Part shown: positions 25,738-34,260 of the stretch, piece by piece
Position numbering within the stretch: the stretch's first letter is position 1
Layout of the letters: every line of letters starts with the position of its first letter
Origin: UBA5314 sp040217815
GTDB lineage: Bacteria > Bacillota > Syntrophomonadia > Syntrophomonadales > Syntrophomonadaceae
Length of the DNA: 64,000 bases
Assembly (NCBI GenBank): GCA_040217815.1
Contig: JBEHWI010000004.1
Location: 72,312 to 136,311 of the forward strand
Direction of reading: 5' to 3'
Made by a program: the position numbers and the translations under genes
The notes under the pieces: generated by a model
The model's input: the letters and a program-made list of their open reading frames with translations, nothing else
What the model was told of the DNA's origin: nothing
Databases searched by the model: none

Positions 25738-26913
25738 GTGATCTCAAAACAGATCAAAAATGATGTCCAGAACGCCTCCTGGATAAGGGCCATGTTTGAA
25801 GAGGGGGAGCGCCTTCGTCAAATTCACGGTGCGGACCAGGTGTTTGACTTCAGCCTGGGCAATCCTGATTATGAACCGCCTCTGGCAGTGCGGGAAGAAA
25901 TGAAGCGGCTGCTTGACATCCCGGGCATTCACAAATATACCAGCAATGCAGGCTATCCCGACGTACGGGATAAGATTGCCGCCCAGTTGAAAATTGAAAC
26001 CGGACTTCCCTTCGCCGCCGAGCATATTATAATGACCTGCGGAGCCGCCGGCGGCCTCAACGTGGTATTAAAGACCATATTGAATCCCCAGGAGGAGGTC
26101 ATCCTGTTATCCCCGTATTTCGTTGAGTACGGGTTTTACACTCAAAATCACGGGGGCAAACCGGTAGCGGTGGCGACCGGAGCGGACTTCATGCCCGACC
26201 CCCAAGCCCTTGCAAAAGCCATAACCCCAGCCACCAAGGCCATTATTCTCAATTCTCCCAACAATCCCACCGGGGTTATTTATCCCCCGGAAATATTGAA
26301 GCAGATGGCCCTGGTTCTGGAGCAAAAAGAGCAAGAGCTGGGTGCCGCCATCCTGGTGATTTCCGATGAACCTTACAGCAAGCTGGTCTATGAAGGAGCC
26401 GTAGTTCCCAACCTGATGAACTACTTCAAGCACTGCGCGGTGGTCAATTCCTTCAGCAAGTCCCTGGCCCTGCCCGGGGAAAGAATTGGCTACATTGCTT
26501 TGAGCCCCCGGATAAAAGACGTGGAAAGCCTGGTGGGAGGCATGACATTTGCCAACCGCACTCTGGGCTTTGTCAATGCCCCATCACTGTTCCAGAAGCT
26601 GGCCGGTGCCTGTCTGGAAGAAACCCCGGACACCTCGGTATACCAGCGGCGCCGGGATCTGCTCTACAACCACCTGACCTCGCTAGGTTTTTCCTGTGTC
26701 AAGCCTAAAGGGGCCTTTTATCTGTTCCCGAAGAGCCCAATTCCTGATGATGTGGAATTCGTCCAGCAGGCCCTAAAATACAACCTGCTGGTGGTCCCCG
26801 GCCGCGGTTTTGCCTGTCCCGGCTACTTCCGCCTGGCCTATTGTGTAGACGAAAAGACAATCGTAAACTCCTTCCCCGCCTTTACCGCCCTGGCCGCGGA
26901 TTACTTCAAGTAA
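25738..26913 (+). CDS. Class I/II PLP-dependent aminotransferase
   Basis: A 391-residue aspartate-aminotransferase-like enzyme. FSLGNPDYEPP near the N-terminus, NSPNNPTGVIYP, VISDEPYSKLVYEG and the PLP lysine in NSFSKSLALPGERIGYIAL are all present. The start GTG at 25738 (MISKQI) has AAAGGGTG upstream and fits homologues better than the GTG at 25729. It follows hisC closely. A role in aspartate, alanine or aromatic transamination is likely but cannot be chosen. Ends at a hairpin terminator. Confidence 0.87.
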   Translation: MISKQIKNDVQNASWIRAMFEEGERLRQIHGADQVFDFSLGNPDYEPPLAVREEMKRLLDIPGIHKYTSNAGYPDVRDKIAAQLKIETGLPFAAEHIIMTCGAAGGLNVVLKTILNPQEEVILLSPYFVEYGFYTQNHGGKPVAVATGADFMPDPQALAKAITPATKAIILNSPNNPTGVIYPPEILKQMALVLEQKEQELGAAILVISDEPYSKLVYEGAVVPNLMNYFKHCAVVNSFSKSLALPGERIGYIALSPRIKDVESLVGGMTFANRTLGFVNAPSLFQKLAGACLEETPDTSVYQRRRDLLYNHLTSLGFSCVKPKGAFYLFPKSPIPDDVEFVQQALKYNLLVVPGRGFACPGYFRLAYCVDEKTIVNSFPAFTALAADYFK

Positions 26914-26933
26914 TTGACAGTGACCGACCGTAA

Positions 26934-26973
26934 AGGGACACGCCTTCGGCCACGCGGCCGGGGTCGTGTCCCT
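26934..26973 (+). terminator. Terminator after the hisC-aminotransferase pair
   Basis: AGGGACACG (26934-26942) pairs with CGTGTCCCT (26965-26973), with an inner GC-rich part, followed by AACTTTCTT. Confidence 0.65.
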
Positions 26974-27043
26974 AACTTTCTTCAGGATGTTAAGTCGTGT
27001 TAACAAGCCCTTGCTGCCCCTTGGCCTATTTGTGCTCATACTA

Positions 27044-27072
27044 TTGAAGTCAGCTACGTCATGAGATACAAT
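27044..27072 (+). promoter_or_regulatory. Promoter of the FeoB-like gene
   Basis: TTGAAG (27044-27049), a 17-base spacer and TACAAT (27067-27072). The Fur box begins 7 bases downstream, over the expected start of transcription. Confidence 0.65.
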
Positions 27073-27078
27073 ATGATT

Positions 27079-27097
27079 AATAATGATAATCATTATC
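27079..27097. promoter_or_regulatory. Fur box
   Basis: AATAATGATAATCATTATC matches the 19-base Fur consensus GATAATGATAATCATTATC at 18 of 19 positions. Its place over the transcription start implies iron-dependent repression of the permease gene. Confidence 0.85.
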
Positions 27098-27115
27098 ATT
27101 TATAAGGAGGACGCA

Positions 27116-28360
27116 ATGGGCAAGCATAGCATGAATGATACTATATCCGGGGAAAGGCCAGTCTTTATCACCGATCCCCTACTGAAAATAGACCGTTACC
27201 TTTTAAATCCTTATACCGGATATCCTATTATGATGCTCTGTTTTACAGCTTTGTTTGCGGCCAGCTTTATCCTGGGCAAACCTGTCTCTAACTGGCTGGG
27301 CCTGGGCTTAGACAAACTGGCGTTTTTCTTTGAGAATTCTCAGTTGGCCGCAGCCCTGCCGGCTGCCCTGGCCAGCCTGGTATCAGACGGGCTGTTTCGG
27401 GGCATCGGTTCAGCCCTGGCCTTTTTTCCCCAGATGCTGATATTTTTTACCTTTTATACGCTTATCAATGAAACCGGTTATACCTCCCGCATCGCACGTT
27501 TGATGCAGACTCCCATGAACCGTTTGCATATGGATGCCAATTCATTCTCATGCCTGTTGGTAGGCTACAGCTGTAATGTGCCATCAATTGTCAGTACCCG
27601 CGATATACCCCGGCGTCTGGACCGCCTGCTCCTGATGCTGCTTTCCACCTTTACCCCCTGTTCAGCGCGTTTTGGGGTCATACTTTATATCAGCGCCGCT
27701 TTTTTCTCTCCACTGGCTGCGACCCTGGTAATGAGCGGGCTGATCGTTCTCAGCCTGCTGGTCAAGGGCTTGATTGCCCTGCTGGTAAAATCACGCTACC
27801 CCCGGGTGGAAAACGGAAAAATAAGGCTGACCCTTCCTCCCCTGCATAAACCCAATCTCAGGGCTGTTTTGCGTTCCGCCATACAGCGCACCCTGGACTT
27901 TTTGAATAAGATTAAGAACGTGGTTATCATCAGTTCGGTGGCGGTATGGTTTCTATCCAGCTTTCCTAAAGGGGCGGGCTTTGAGCAGTCCTATGCTGCT
28001 ATGCTGGGCCGGGCTTTAGAGCCGCTGGGCGCCCTGGCCGGTCTGAACTGGCAGTTGATTATGGCACTGTTTCTGGGCTTTTTCGCCAAAGAAACCACCC
28101 TCTCCACCCTGGGCATACTCTTCCATGCCTCTGAAGGGTTGGGTAACCTGTCCACTATCCTGGTCAGCCATATCAGCCCCCTGGCCGGTTTGAGCTTTTT
28201 GATCATGTTCATGTTCTACACCCCCTGCCTGGCCACGGTAAGCACCATCCGCCGTGAGAGCAACAGCCTTCCTTTTGCCGCTTTTTCGGTTGGCTTCTCC
28301 CTGGCTTTGGCCTACTTTTTGGGAGTGATCTTTTACCAGCTGGGCCGCCTGCTTTTCTAA
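27116..28360 (+). CDS. FeoB-like iron permease without GTPase domain (Gate/nucleoside-recognition type)
   Basis: A 414-residue membrane protein equal to the permease half of FeoB. It keeps the FeoB-type cysteine motifs: GYSCNVPSIVSTR (FeoB usually GFGCNVPA) and LSTFTPCSARFGV, and FFAKETTLSTLGIL near the end. The N-terminal G protein domain of FeoB is absent, and no FeoA or separate G domain is nearby. The strong Fur box supports iron transport. ATG 27116 follows AAGGAGG; an ATG at 27083 would start inside the Fur box and is rejected. How transport is powered is open. Confidence 0.8.
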   Translation: MGKHSMNDTISGERPVFITDPLLKIDRYLLNPYTGYPIMMLCFTALFAASFILGKPVSNWLGLGLDKLAFFFENSQLAAALPAALASLVSDGLFRGIGSALAFFPQMLIFFTFYTLINETGYTSRIARLMQTPMNRLHMDANSFSCLLVGYSCNVPSIVSTRDIPRRLDRLLLMLLSTFTPCSARFGVILYISAAFFSPLAATLVMSGLIVLSLLVKGLIALLVKSRYPRVENGKIRLTLPPLHKPNLRAVLRSAIQRTLDFLNKIKNVVIISSVAVWFLSSFPKGAGFEQSYAAMLGRALEPLGALAGLNWQLIMALFLGFFAKETTLSTLGILFHASEGLGNLSTILVSHISPLAGLSFLIMFMFYTPCLATVSTIRRESNSLPFAAFSVGFSLALAYFLGVIFYQLGRLLF

Positions 28361-28436
28361 TTATTTCTCCCCGCCCCTATAAGGGAGAGGCTATAATTAT
28401 AGTATATTTTGACAAGAGAATATTTAGGAGAATGGT

Positions 28437-28874
28437 ATGCCCGAAGTAGTTGTCAATTCACCCGCAGCACAGGATTTTGATGGGGTTTACGCCCTACTAC
28501 AACAGCTTTGGCCGGGAAAAGAGATGGACAGAGACAGGATAAACCGGGTATATAACCTGACCCTGGAAACCGGGCACTATCATTACCGGGTGGCCCGGCA
28601 GGGCAAGGACATTGTCGGTTTTATTTCCTGGGGTATTAAAAATAACCTCTGGGCCCAGGGCTGGCTGCTGCACATCGATGATCTGATTGTAGCTGAACCG
28701 TGGCGCGGCCGCCGGATAGGTGCCATGCTCATGGATCACGCCCGGCAATTCGCTCTCGATCATAGCTGCCGCTACCTGGAACTGGACTCCGGGCTGCACC
28801 GGGTTGACGCCCACCGCTTCTACGAAAGGTACGGATACTGCAAACGCGCCTATAACTTCATTTTGGAAATCTAG
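28437..28874 (+). CDS. GNAT family N-acetyltransferase
   Basis: A 145-residue GNAT fold. Motif A, the acetyl-CoA site, is VAEPWRGRRIGAMLMDHARQ, preceded by the strand LLHIDDLIV and followed by YLELDSGLHRVDAHRFYERYGY, the usual C-terminal motif B. It transfers an acetyl group to an unknown amine. AGGAG lies upstream of the ATG. The stop codon TAG falls within the left inverted repeat of the short element at 28871. Confidence 0.85.
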   Translation: MPEVVVNSPAAQDFDGVYALLQQLWPGKEMDRDRINRVYNLTLETGHYHYRVARQGKDIVGFISWGIKNNLWAQGWLLHIDDLIVAEPWRGRRIGAMLMDHARQFALDHSCRYLELDSGLHRVDAHRFYERYGYCKRAYNFILEI

Positions 28875-28946
28875 TACTCGGCAACACAGTATGCGAGAGT
28901 CTCCCTCGACGAGCAATACTCAGAATTAAGGTTAACCGAGTACTAG
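28871..28946. repeat. 76-bp repeat with 11-bp terminal inverted repeats
   Basis: CTAGTACTCGG at 28871-28881 and its exact reverse complement at 28936-28946. The right end (28922-28945) matches 35140-35163 at 23 of 24 bases, and shorter relatives of the AGTACTA end occur near 43313-43330 and 46190-46207. The interior also shares CTCGTCGAGGGA (inverted) with 35029-35040. It supplies the GNAT stop codon. Confidence 0.65.
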
Positions 28947-28991
28947 GCCACCTGATTCAAGCCGTCGGTACAAATGAAGGGAGAGTTGTCG

Positions 28992-31160
28992 ATGAGAAAC
29001 AAAGGCCTCCTAACCCTGGTCCTCATGCTCACACTAGTGATTTTATTCGGTCTTACCCTTGGCTCCTGCAAGAATAAGAAAACGGTCACCGGCGAAACCC
29101 CGTCCAAGCTGACCCTGACCGCTTCAGCCGCCGACTTCGGCCATTACCAGGAACACCCGGTCAATATCAAACCATGCGTCCCCCCCTACCAGGTTGCTCC
29201 CGATTTATCCAATATAGCCAACCGCAACCGTTTTGAATTTTCTCCTGACGCCCAGGCTTTGCTGGTTAAAAACGGGTTTGTAATTATTCCCGGCAACGGC
29301 CTCGAATTCTTCGGCCTCTATGAACCCAACCGCTATGACAAAGTGCCCAACTTCGTCACTACCGACGCCATGCTTCACAACTACCACCTGTTTTTCACTC
29401 ATCTATTAAAAACAGTGGAGCAGGAGAAACTGATTCCTTCACTAAAACAACTCAATGCCTGCCTGCTCAGCCAGTCCACCCAGGTCTACCAGCAGCTCAA
29501 AGGAAGCCCCTGGGAGAATGCCGCCCGTCGCAACCTGGCCTTTTTCGCGGTGGGCAGCCGCCTGATGGATCCCTCCGTAGCAACTCCCTATGAAGTCCAG
29601 GCGGTGGTTGAACAAGAGCTAGCCTTAATAAACGCCCACCAGGGCTGGGCGGTGTCCCCGGTGATGAATATGTCCGCCAATCAGAACGAACTTGAAAATC
29701 TCAAAGAAGATTACACCCAGTACATACCGCGCAGTCATTACGCTTCGTCGCCTGAAATGCAAAACTACTTCAAGTCCATGATGTGGTACGGCAGGCTTAC
29801 CTTCCGGCTTAAAGATGTTGACGAGACCCGCTCCGCGGCCCTCATCACCGTGATGTTGAACGACAACAATACCCTGCCCCGCTGGGTGGAAATCTATCTG
29901 CCCACCAGCTTCTTCGTCGGCAAGAGCGATGACCTTGGCTACTATCAATATATAGACGTCCTGCAAAGCATCTATGGCAAAGACCTGACCATAAGCCAGC
30001 TCACCTCAGATGCCGCCAAATGGCAGCAGTTTCAGGAACAGTCCCAACAGCTGCAGCCCCCGGCTATAAACTCTATTCCTATCTTTGACGCCAACCTCCA
30101 ACCGGATCGGGAAAAAGAAATCAAGGGCTTCCGGTTTATGGGCCAGCGCTTTACCCTGGACGCCTCCATTTTCCAGCGCCTGATTTACCGGGAAGTGGGC
30201 GAAAATCAGCAAGGGGAAAGAAGAATGCTTCCCAAAGGCCTTGACATACCGGCAGCCATGGGATCGGCCGAAGCCTACCAGCTCCTGGAGGGCATGGGCG
30301 CGACCGGGTATCAGAAATACCCGGAAAATATGAAGAAACTGCAGAACTATATTATGGGCCTCAATTCCGATGTATGGACCCAGAACCTGTACTGGACCTG
30401 GCTCTATACCATAAAACCCTTAACCGAGCCCAAAGGGGAAGGCTATCCCTCCTTTATGCAAAATCAGGCCTGGACCCGCAAGGAACTTAGCACCTACCTG
30501 GCCAGTTGGACCGAATTGAAACATGACACCATTCTCTATGCCAAACAGTCTTACGCGGAAGCCGGAGGCGGTCCGGAAATGAGCGATGACCGGGGCTATG
30601 TCGAACCCAATCCTTATCTCTACGGACGCCTGGCCTCGCTTACCGCCCTGACCCGAGATGGCCTGGCCAGCCGCGGACTGCTCAACGACCGGGATAAAGA
30701 AAGCCTGAATCGCATGGAAACCCTCTCCCTGTCCTTAAAGTCCATTTCCGAAAAGGAATTGACCAACCAGCCTCTGAGTAAAGAGGAATACGATCTGATC
30801 CGCAGCTTTGGGGCGCAACTGGAGCATTTCTGGTTGGAAGCCCTCACCAATCCCATCGAAGGGCGCCTGGATCTATGGGATCACCCCTCGGCCCTGGTGG
30901 CTGACGTTTCATCCGCCCCCGGTACGGTATTGGAAGAAGCTACCGGATTTGTATCTGACATCTACGCGGTTGTGCCGGTGGAAGGTTCACTGCGCATTGC
31001 CCGGGGAGCGGTGTTCTCTTATTATGAATTTGCATGGCCGGCCGACCAGCGACTGACTGATCAAGCCTGGGTGGATATGTTGCGCGGCAACGCTCCTCCC
31101 CAGGCTCCCGAATGGACCGGCTCTTTCAAGGGTTCAGGCCCTGTACAAATTTACGAGTAG
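28992..31160 (+). CDS. DUF3160 domain lipoprotein
   Basis: A 722-residue secreted lipoprotein. The signal peptide has a hydrophobic core (LLTLVLMLTLVILFGL) and ends in LTLGSC, a lipobox-type cysteine. The rest matches the DUF3160 family in style: NFVTTDAMLHNYHLFF near the start and FMGQRFTLDASIF, NLYWTWLYTIKPL and YGRLASLTALTRDGL further on. The family has no known function. The ATG at 28992 follows AAGGGAGAG. A second lipoprotein gene begins 9 bases after its stop, so the two are probably one operon and exported together. Confidence 0.8.
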   Translation: MRNKGLLTLVLMLTLVILFGLTLGSCKNKKTVTGETPSKLTLTASAADFGHYQEHPVNIKPCVPPYQVAPDLSNIANRNRFEFSPDAQALLVKNGFVIIPGNGLEFFGLYEPNRYDKVPNFVTTDAMLHNYHLFFTHLLKTVEQEKLIPSLKQLNACLLSQSTQVYQQLKGSPWENAARRNLAFFAVGSRLMDPSVATPYEVQAVVEQELALINAHQGWAVSPVMNMSANQNELENLKEDYTQYIPRSHYASSPEMQNYFKSMMWYGRLTFRLKDVDETRSAALITVMLNDNNTLPRWVEIYLPTSFFVGKSDDLGYYQYIDVLQSIYGKDLTISQLTSDAAKWQQFQEQSQQLQPPAINSIPIFDANLQPDREKEIKGFRFMGQRFTLDASIFQRLIYREVGENQQGERRMLPKGLDIPAAMGSAEAYQLLEGMGATGYQKYPENMKKLQNYIMGLNSDVWTQNLYWTWLYTIKPLTEPKGEGYPSFMQNQAWTRKELSTYLASWTELKHDTILYAKQSYAEAGGGPEMSDDRGYVEPNPYLYGRLASLTALTRDGLASRGLLNDRDKESLNRMETLSLSLKSISEKELTNQPLSKEEYDLIRSFGAQLEHFWLEALTNPIEGRLDLWDHPSALVADVSSAPGTVLEEATGFVSDIYAVVPVEGSLRIARGAVFSYYEFAWPADQRLTDQAWVDMLRGNAPPQAPEWTGSFKGSGPVQIYE

Positions 31161-31169
31161 CATCAAGTT

Positions 31170-31775
31170 ATGTCAGAGCTGAAATTATACCGGGCAATTT
31201 ATATGGTTGTGACCGGGTTTCTCCTGCTGGCGGCGTCCGGCTGCCAGGGGGGTTCCCGACCGGTTTCGGTAATGCACGAGGAGGCCGCTGCCATTCGGTA
31301 CGACCTGGACAGGGACGGCCTCCCGGAATGCTATAAACTGGCGGGGGGGCGTTTTTCCATCAGCCGGGAAAACCGGGTTCTCTGGGAGAGCCCTTCAACC
31401 TGGGGAGTTTATGATTACATTTGGGGCGATGCCAACAACGACAGCCAGGAGGAGCTCATCCTGCTGCTATGGAAAGCCGGTAGCTACGGTAAAGATAAAC
31501 CCTTCTGGTACCATGGCTTTGACGAGGGAATGAGCAACCACCTTTTTGTCTACAAACTGGCTAATGACCGTATGAAGCCGCTCTGGTGCTCCTCGGCTTT
31601 ACCCCGGCCCATAAACTCATTGCAGGTGGTTGATATAAACAACGATGGGAAACAGGAACTGGTAATCAGTGAAGGTAAATACGGCTGCCTTCTTGACGAG
31701 AAGGCTCCCCTGGGCACGCCCCCATCCCGCCTCGTCATGCGCTGGCAGGGCTGGGGCTTTTACAGCGTGGAATAA
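31170..31775 (+). CDS. Lipoprotein with FG-GAP/EF-like calcium repeats
   Basis: A 201-residue lipoprotein. Signal peptide ends in LLAASGC. Three short acidic loops follow: DLDRDGLPE, DANNDSQEE and DINNDGKQE, the pattern of FG-GAP/VCBS or dockerin-like calcium-binding repeats. No clear ribosome binding site is seen at 31170; translation may be coupled to the DUF3160 gene, and an in-frame ATG at 31203 is possible. Probably sits on the outer face of the membrane with its neighbour. Function unknown. Confidence 0.65.
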   Translation: MSELKLYRAIYMVVTGFLLLAASGCQGGSRPVSVMHEEAAAIRYDLDRDGLPECYKLAGGRFSISRENRVLWESPSTWGVYDYIWGDANNDSQEELILLLWKAGSYGKDKPFWYHGFDEGMSNHLFVYKLANDRMKPLWCSSALPRPINSLQVVDINNDGKQELVISEGKYGCLLDEKAPLGTPPSRLVMRWQGWGFYSVE

Positions 31776-31839
31776 AATCGAGCGTGTATTAGGGGAGTGA
31801 AGGTCGAGGAATAAGCAAATCCGCGATTGAGGCGGGCTA

Positions 31840-31935
31840 AGGTGTGGGGACACACCTTCCCGCTTAAGTTACGGGGACACACCTCCCCTTGGGGAGAGGA
31901 ATGTCCCCAAGGTAAGGAATGTCCCCGATGTACGT
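31840..31935. repeat. Cluster of GGGGACA/TGTCCCC words (REP-like)
   Basis: Within about 95 bases GGGGACA occurs twice forward and TGTCCCC twice reverse, set between TCCCC/GGGGA pairs that fold on each other. Similar AGGGACACG/CGTGTCCCT pairs make the terminator at 26934. Arrays like this flank REP-associated transposases in other Firmicutes, but no such gene is here. The 31776-32032 gap holds nothing else I recognise. Confidence 0.4.
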
Positions 31936-32032
31936 CGATTGAGGGGAATTGCGTAATGACGAAGAGATTCGCATCTTTAATTGCGACTGCAAGGAACATG
32001 TGTAGTGACTGTGGTGCTTCAATAATGCACGC

Positions 32033-32824
32033 TCAATCGATCATGCGCTTCTTTAAACCTCTAATAGCCAAGCATCCAGTAATTCCAATAAACACAATAC
32101 AATACAGCAGGTCCAACCAGAGCCGGTTGTCCAGCATTCCTGGAACGCAGAGAGCCCGGGCCATTCTAACTGGATGCGTGAGGGGAATGACCTCGGCCAG
32201 ATACTGCATGCTGCGCGGCAGGTTCTCAATAGGAAACACCGCCCCGGCAAAAAAGAACATGGGAGATAGCAATCCTGTAAAGTAGAAATTGAAGTGGTTT
32301 ATGTTATTGATAAAAGAAGTAATCCACAGGGATAGTGTGCCAAACATTACTCCACAGAGAAATCCTACCAGGGCGGCTGTTATACTCAAGGGGTAATTGA
32401 TGATTCCAGCCACCCAGGTGACCAGCAATACCGACAGGGCAAAGAGGAATCCCTTGGTTCCGGCAAAGAGGATCTCTCCCAGGATCAAGTCATGGGGCGA
32501 CAGAGGCGCCCCCAGCATTCCGTCATAGACCTTGTCATATTCCAGACGGACAAAGGTGTTGTAGGTGCATTCGAAAGCTGCCGTATACATAGAGCTGGTC
32601 ACAATAATTCCGGTGGCCAGGAAAAGCAGATAGCTCATCTGGCCCATGGTTTGAATGTAGGACTTAAAACCGATGCCCAATCCGGCCAGCATAATGAGCG
32701 GTTCCAACACCGGCGGAAAAGCGTTGCTGATGAAATTGGAATTGTAAACTCTTTCGTGCCGGTACCATACACTGAGTATTCTTGTGATCAGGGAAGGAAC
32801 CGGGTATTCTTTATTGTAGTTCAT
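32033..32824 (-). CDS. ABC-2 type permease, NodJ-like
   Basis: A 263-residue permease with six hydrophobic helices. LARGE conserved stretches are LEYDKVYDGMLGAPLSPHDLILGE and FFFAGAVFPIENLP, close to the NodJ group of ABC-2 exporters. It overlaps the end of the ATP-binding gene by 14 bases, so the two are made together as one exporter. Substrate unknown; NodIJ exports lipo-oligosaccharide in rhizobia, but Firmicute relatives are mostly drug or lipid exporters. Confidence 0.82.
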   Translation of the reverse strand: MNYNKEYPVPSLITRILSVWYRHERVYNSNFISNAFPPVLEPLIMLAGLGIGFKSYIQTMGQMSYLLFLATGIIVTSSMYTAAFECTYNTFVRLEYDKVYDGMLGAPLSPHDLILGEILFAGTKGFLFALSVLLVTWVAGIINYPLSITAALVGFLCGVMFGTLSLWITSFINNINHFNFYFTGLLSPMFFFAGAVFPIENLPRSMQYLAEVIPLTHPVRMARALCVPGMLDNRLWLDLLYCIVFIGITGCLAIRGLKKRMID

Positions 32825-33743
32825 TCAATCCCCTCCCCGTTACCTTTAAAAAAAGGTCCTCCAGATTTACGGGACGGATGTTGTAGTCCTGATTCATCTG
32901 TGATTCCCCAATACCCCTTAGCTTTCCGGCGTCGTTACTGTACATGTAAACCGTATCTTGATAAACTTCGATTCTGACCGCTTCTGATTGCCAATCGGGT
33001 AAAACCTCTGGACGACGGCGGCTTTTGGCCATTTCCATTACAAAAGACTCAAGGTTGTCGGTCAATAGCTGGCGGGGGTTGCCTTCCATTATTTTTCGGC
33101 CCTTGTCCATTATTATGAGCCGGTCGCAGATCTGGAAAGCCTCCTCCATATAATGGGTGGTCAATAAAACAGTAACTCCGGCTTCTTTTAATTCACGCAG
33201 CTTGTTCCAGATAAGATGGCGCACCTGCGGGTCAAGCCCGGTAGTCGGTTCATCCAGGATGAGCAGACGGGGATCGTTTAACAAGGCCCGGGCTATGGTC
33301 AGCCTTCTTTTCATACCTCCCGACAGCTCCCGGATTTTTACCCGGGCTTTGTCCCTTAATTCCATGAACTCCAATAGTTCGTCAATACGCTCGCGTGCTT
33401 CACGCCCGGTTATCGCATAAAACCGTGCATATATCAGCAGGTTGTCGCTGACGTTCAGCTCGGCGTCCAGGTTGTCTTCCTGGGGAACCACTCCCGACAG
33501 AGCCTTTATGGCCAGTGGTTGCCGGCGGGGATCAAAACCAAATACGTCAATGACCGTGTTTTTTCCAGCTGAAGGCAGCGCTTTGCCGTACAGGATCTTC
33601 ATAGTAGTGGTCTTGCCAGCTCCATTGGGGCCTAAAAAGCCAAAACACTCGCTTTTCCCTACTTTAAAATCAAGCCGATCCACGGCCTTTAATTCATGGT
33701 AATTCTTGCTCAAGTTGCGAACTTGAATAACTGTATCTCGCAT
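32811..33743 (-). CDS. ABC transporter ATP-binding protein, NodI-like
   Basis: A 310-residue ABC ATPase. Walker A is GPNGAGKTT, the signature LSGGMKRRLTIARALLNDP, Walker B LLILDEPTTGLDP, and the H-loop TTHYMEE. A 75-residue C-terminal extension is typical of the DrrA/NodI subfamily. It energises the permease encoded by the overlapping downstream gene. It starts at ATG 33743. The gap upstream of it (to 33944) contains only AT-rich DNA. Confidence 0.9.
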   Translation of the reverse strand: MRDTVIQVRNLSKNYHELKAVDRLDFKVGKSECFGFLGPNGAGKTTTMKILYGKALPSAGKNTVIDVFGFDPRRQPLAIKALSGVVPQEDNLDAELNVSDNLLIYARFYAITGREARERIDELLEFMELRDKARVKIRELSGGMKRRLTIARALLNDPRLLILDEPTTGLDPQVRHLIWNKLRELKEAGVTVLLTTHYMEEAFQICDRLIIMDKGRKIMEGNPRQLLTDNLESFVMEMAKSRRRPEVLPDWQSEAVRIEVYQDTVYMYSNDAGKLRGIGESQMNQDYNIRPVNLEDLFLKVTGRGLNELQ

Positions 33744-33979
33744 CGGCCTGCCTCCACTTTGTTTATAAAGCCCTTTGCTGCTGCCTCCAGTCTACTGTCC
33801 CCATATTGTACCTTTTGTGTATATAAAAGGCCAGAACTAAGACGATAGAAAAAAGCTCCCAGGGGTTTAAATAATTGCCTAAAAATAGGCTTTTGAGCTT
33901 TTGAAAATGATAACATTCACAATAGGCGAAAAATGCATTTAGCATGTTGACAAGCTCACAGCTTAACCATAGTATAAAG

Positions 33980-34240
33980 GTAACAGGAGGTGATGTAAAA
34001 ATCACCAACTGGGACACCCTTAAGGGGAGCCAAAGTTCTTCTAAAAAGAATCAAGGGACGCAGGATAGGATGATAGAATGGGCAAGCAAAGCCTCATCAC
34101 CTGGCAGTATACCCGAAGAGCTTGGAGGAAGAACAAGGTGAAGCAAAAGGGTGAAAACCGCAGGAGGAGGTACTGCATGAACAGTACGAGAACTCCACAC
34201 TAAGAGGACCAGCGCTTAAAAAGTGCAGGTCCTCTTGGAT
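33980..34240 (+). ncRNA. Candidate structured RNA of unknown family
   Basis: A gene-free stretch that folds well on the plus strand. GGTGAT/ATCACC forms a hairpin at 33986-34003; AGGTGATG near 33985 can instead pair with CATCACCT near 34093-34100. GGAG-GTACTG-loop-CAGTAC-gagaa-CTCC makes a nested stem at about 34167-34197, and it ends in the long hairpin at 34202-34236. A 65-codon frame crosses it but looks like chance. I do not recognise a known riboswitch core. Boundaries are approximate. Confidence 0.4.
34202..34236. terminator. Strong hairpin, probable bidirectional terminator
   Basis: AAGAGGACC / GGTCCTCTT (9 bp) stacked on GCGCTT / AAGTGC, three-base loop. It lies between the candidate RNA (plus) and the 3' end of the DNRLRE gene (minus). 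U-runs are short on both sides. Confidence 0.55.
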
Positions 34241-34260
34241 TTTCCGGGTAGTTATTCCGG

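Noticed and set aside
33944..34141. A 65-codon frame inside the candidate RNA
   Set aside because: The start is not preceded by a ribosome binding site and the composition is not protein-like; hairpins explain the region better.
33980..34240. Cyclic di-GMP (GEMM) or c-di-AMP (ydaO) riboswitch
   Set aside because: GCAAAGCC and GGGGAGCC look suggestive, but the other conserved blocks of both classes are missing.
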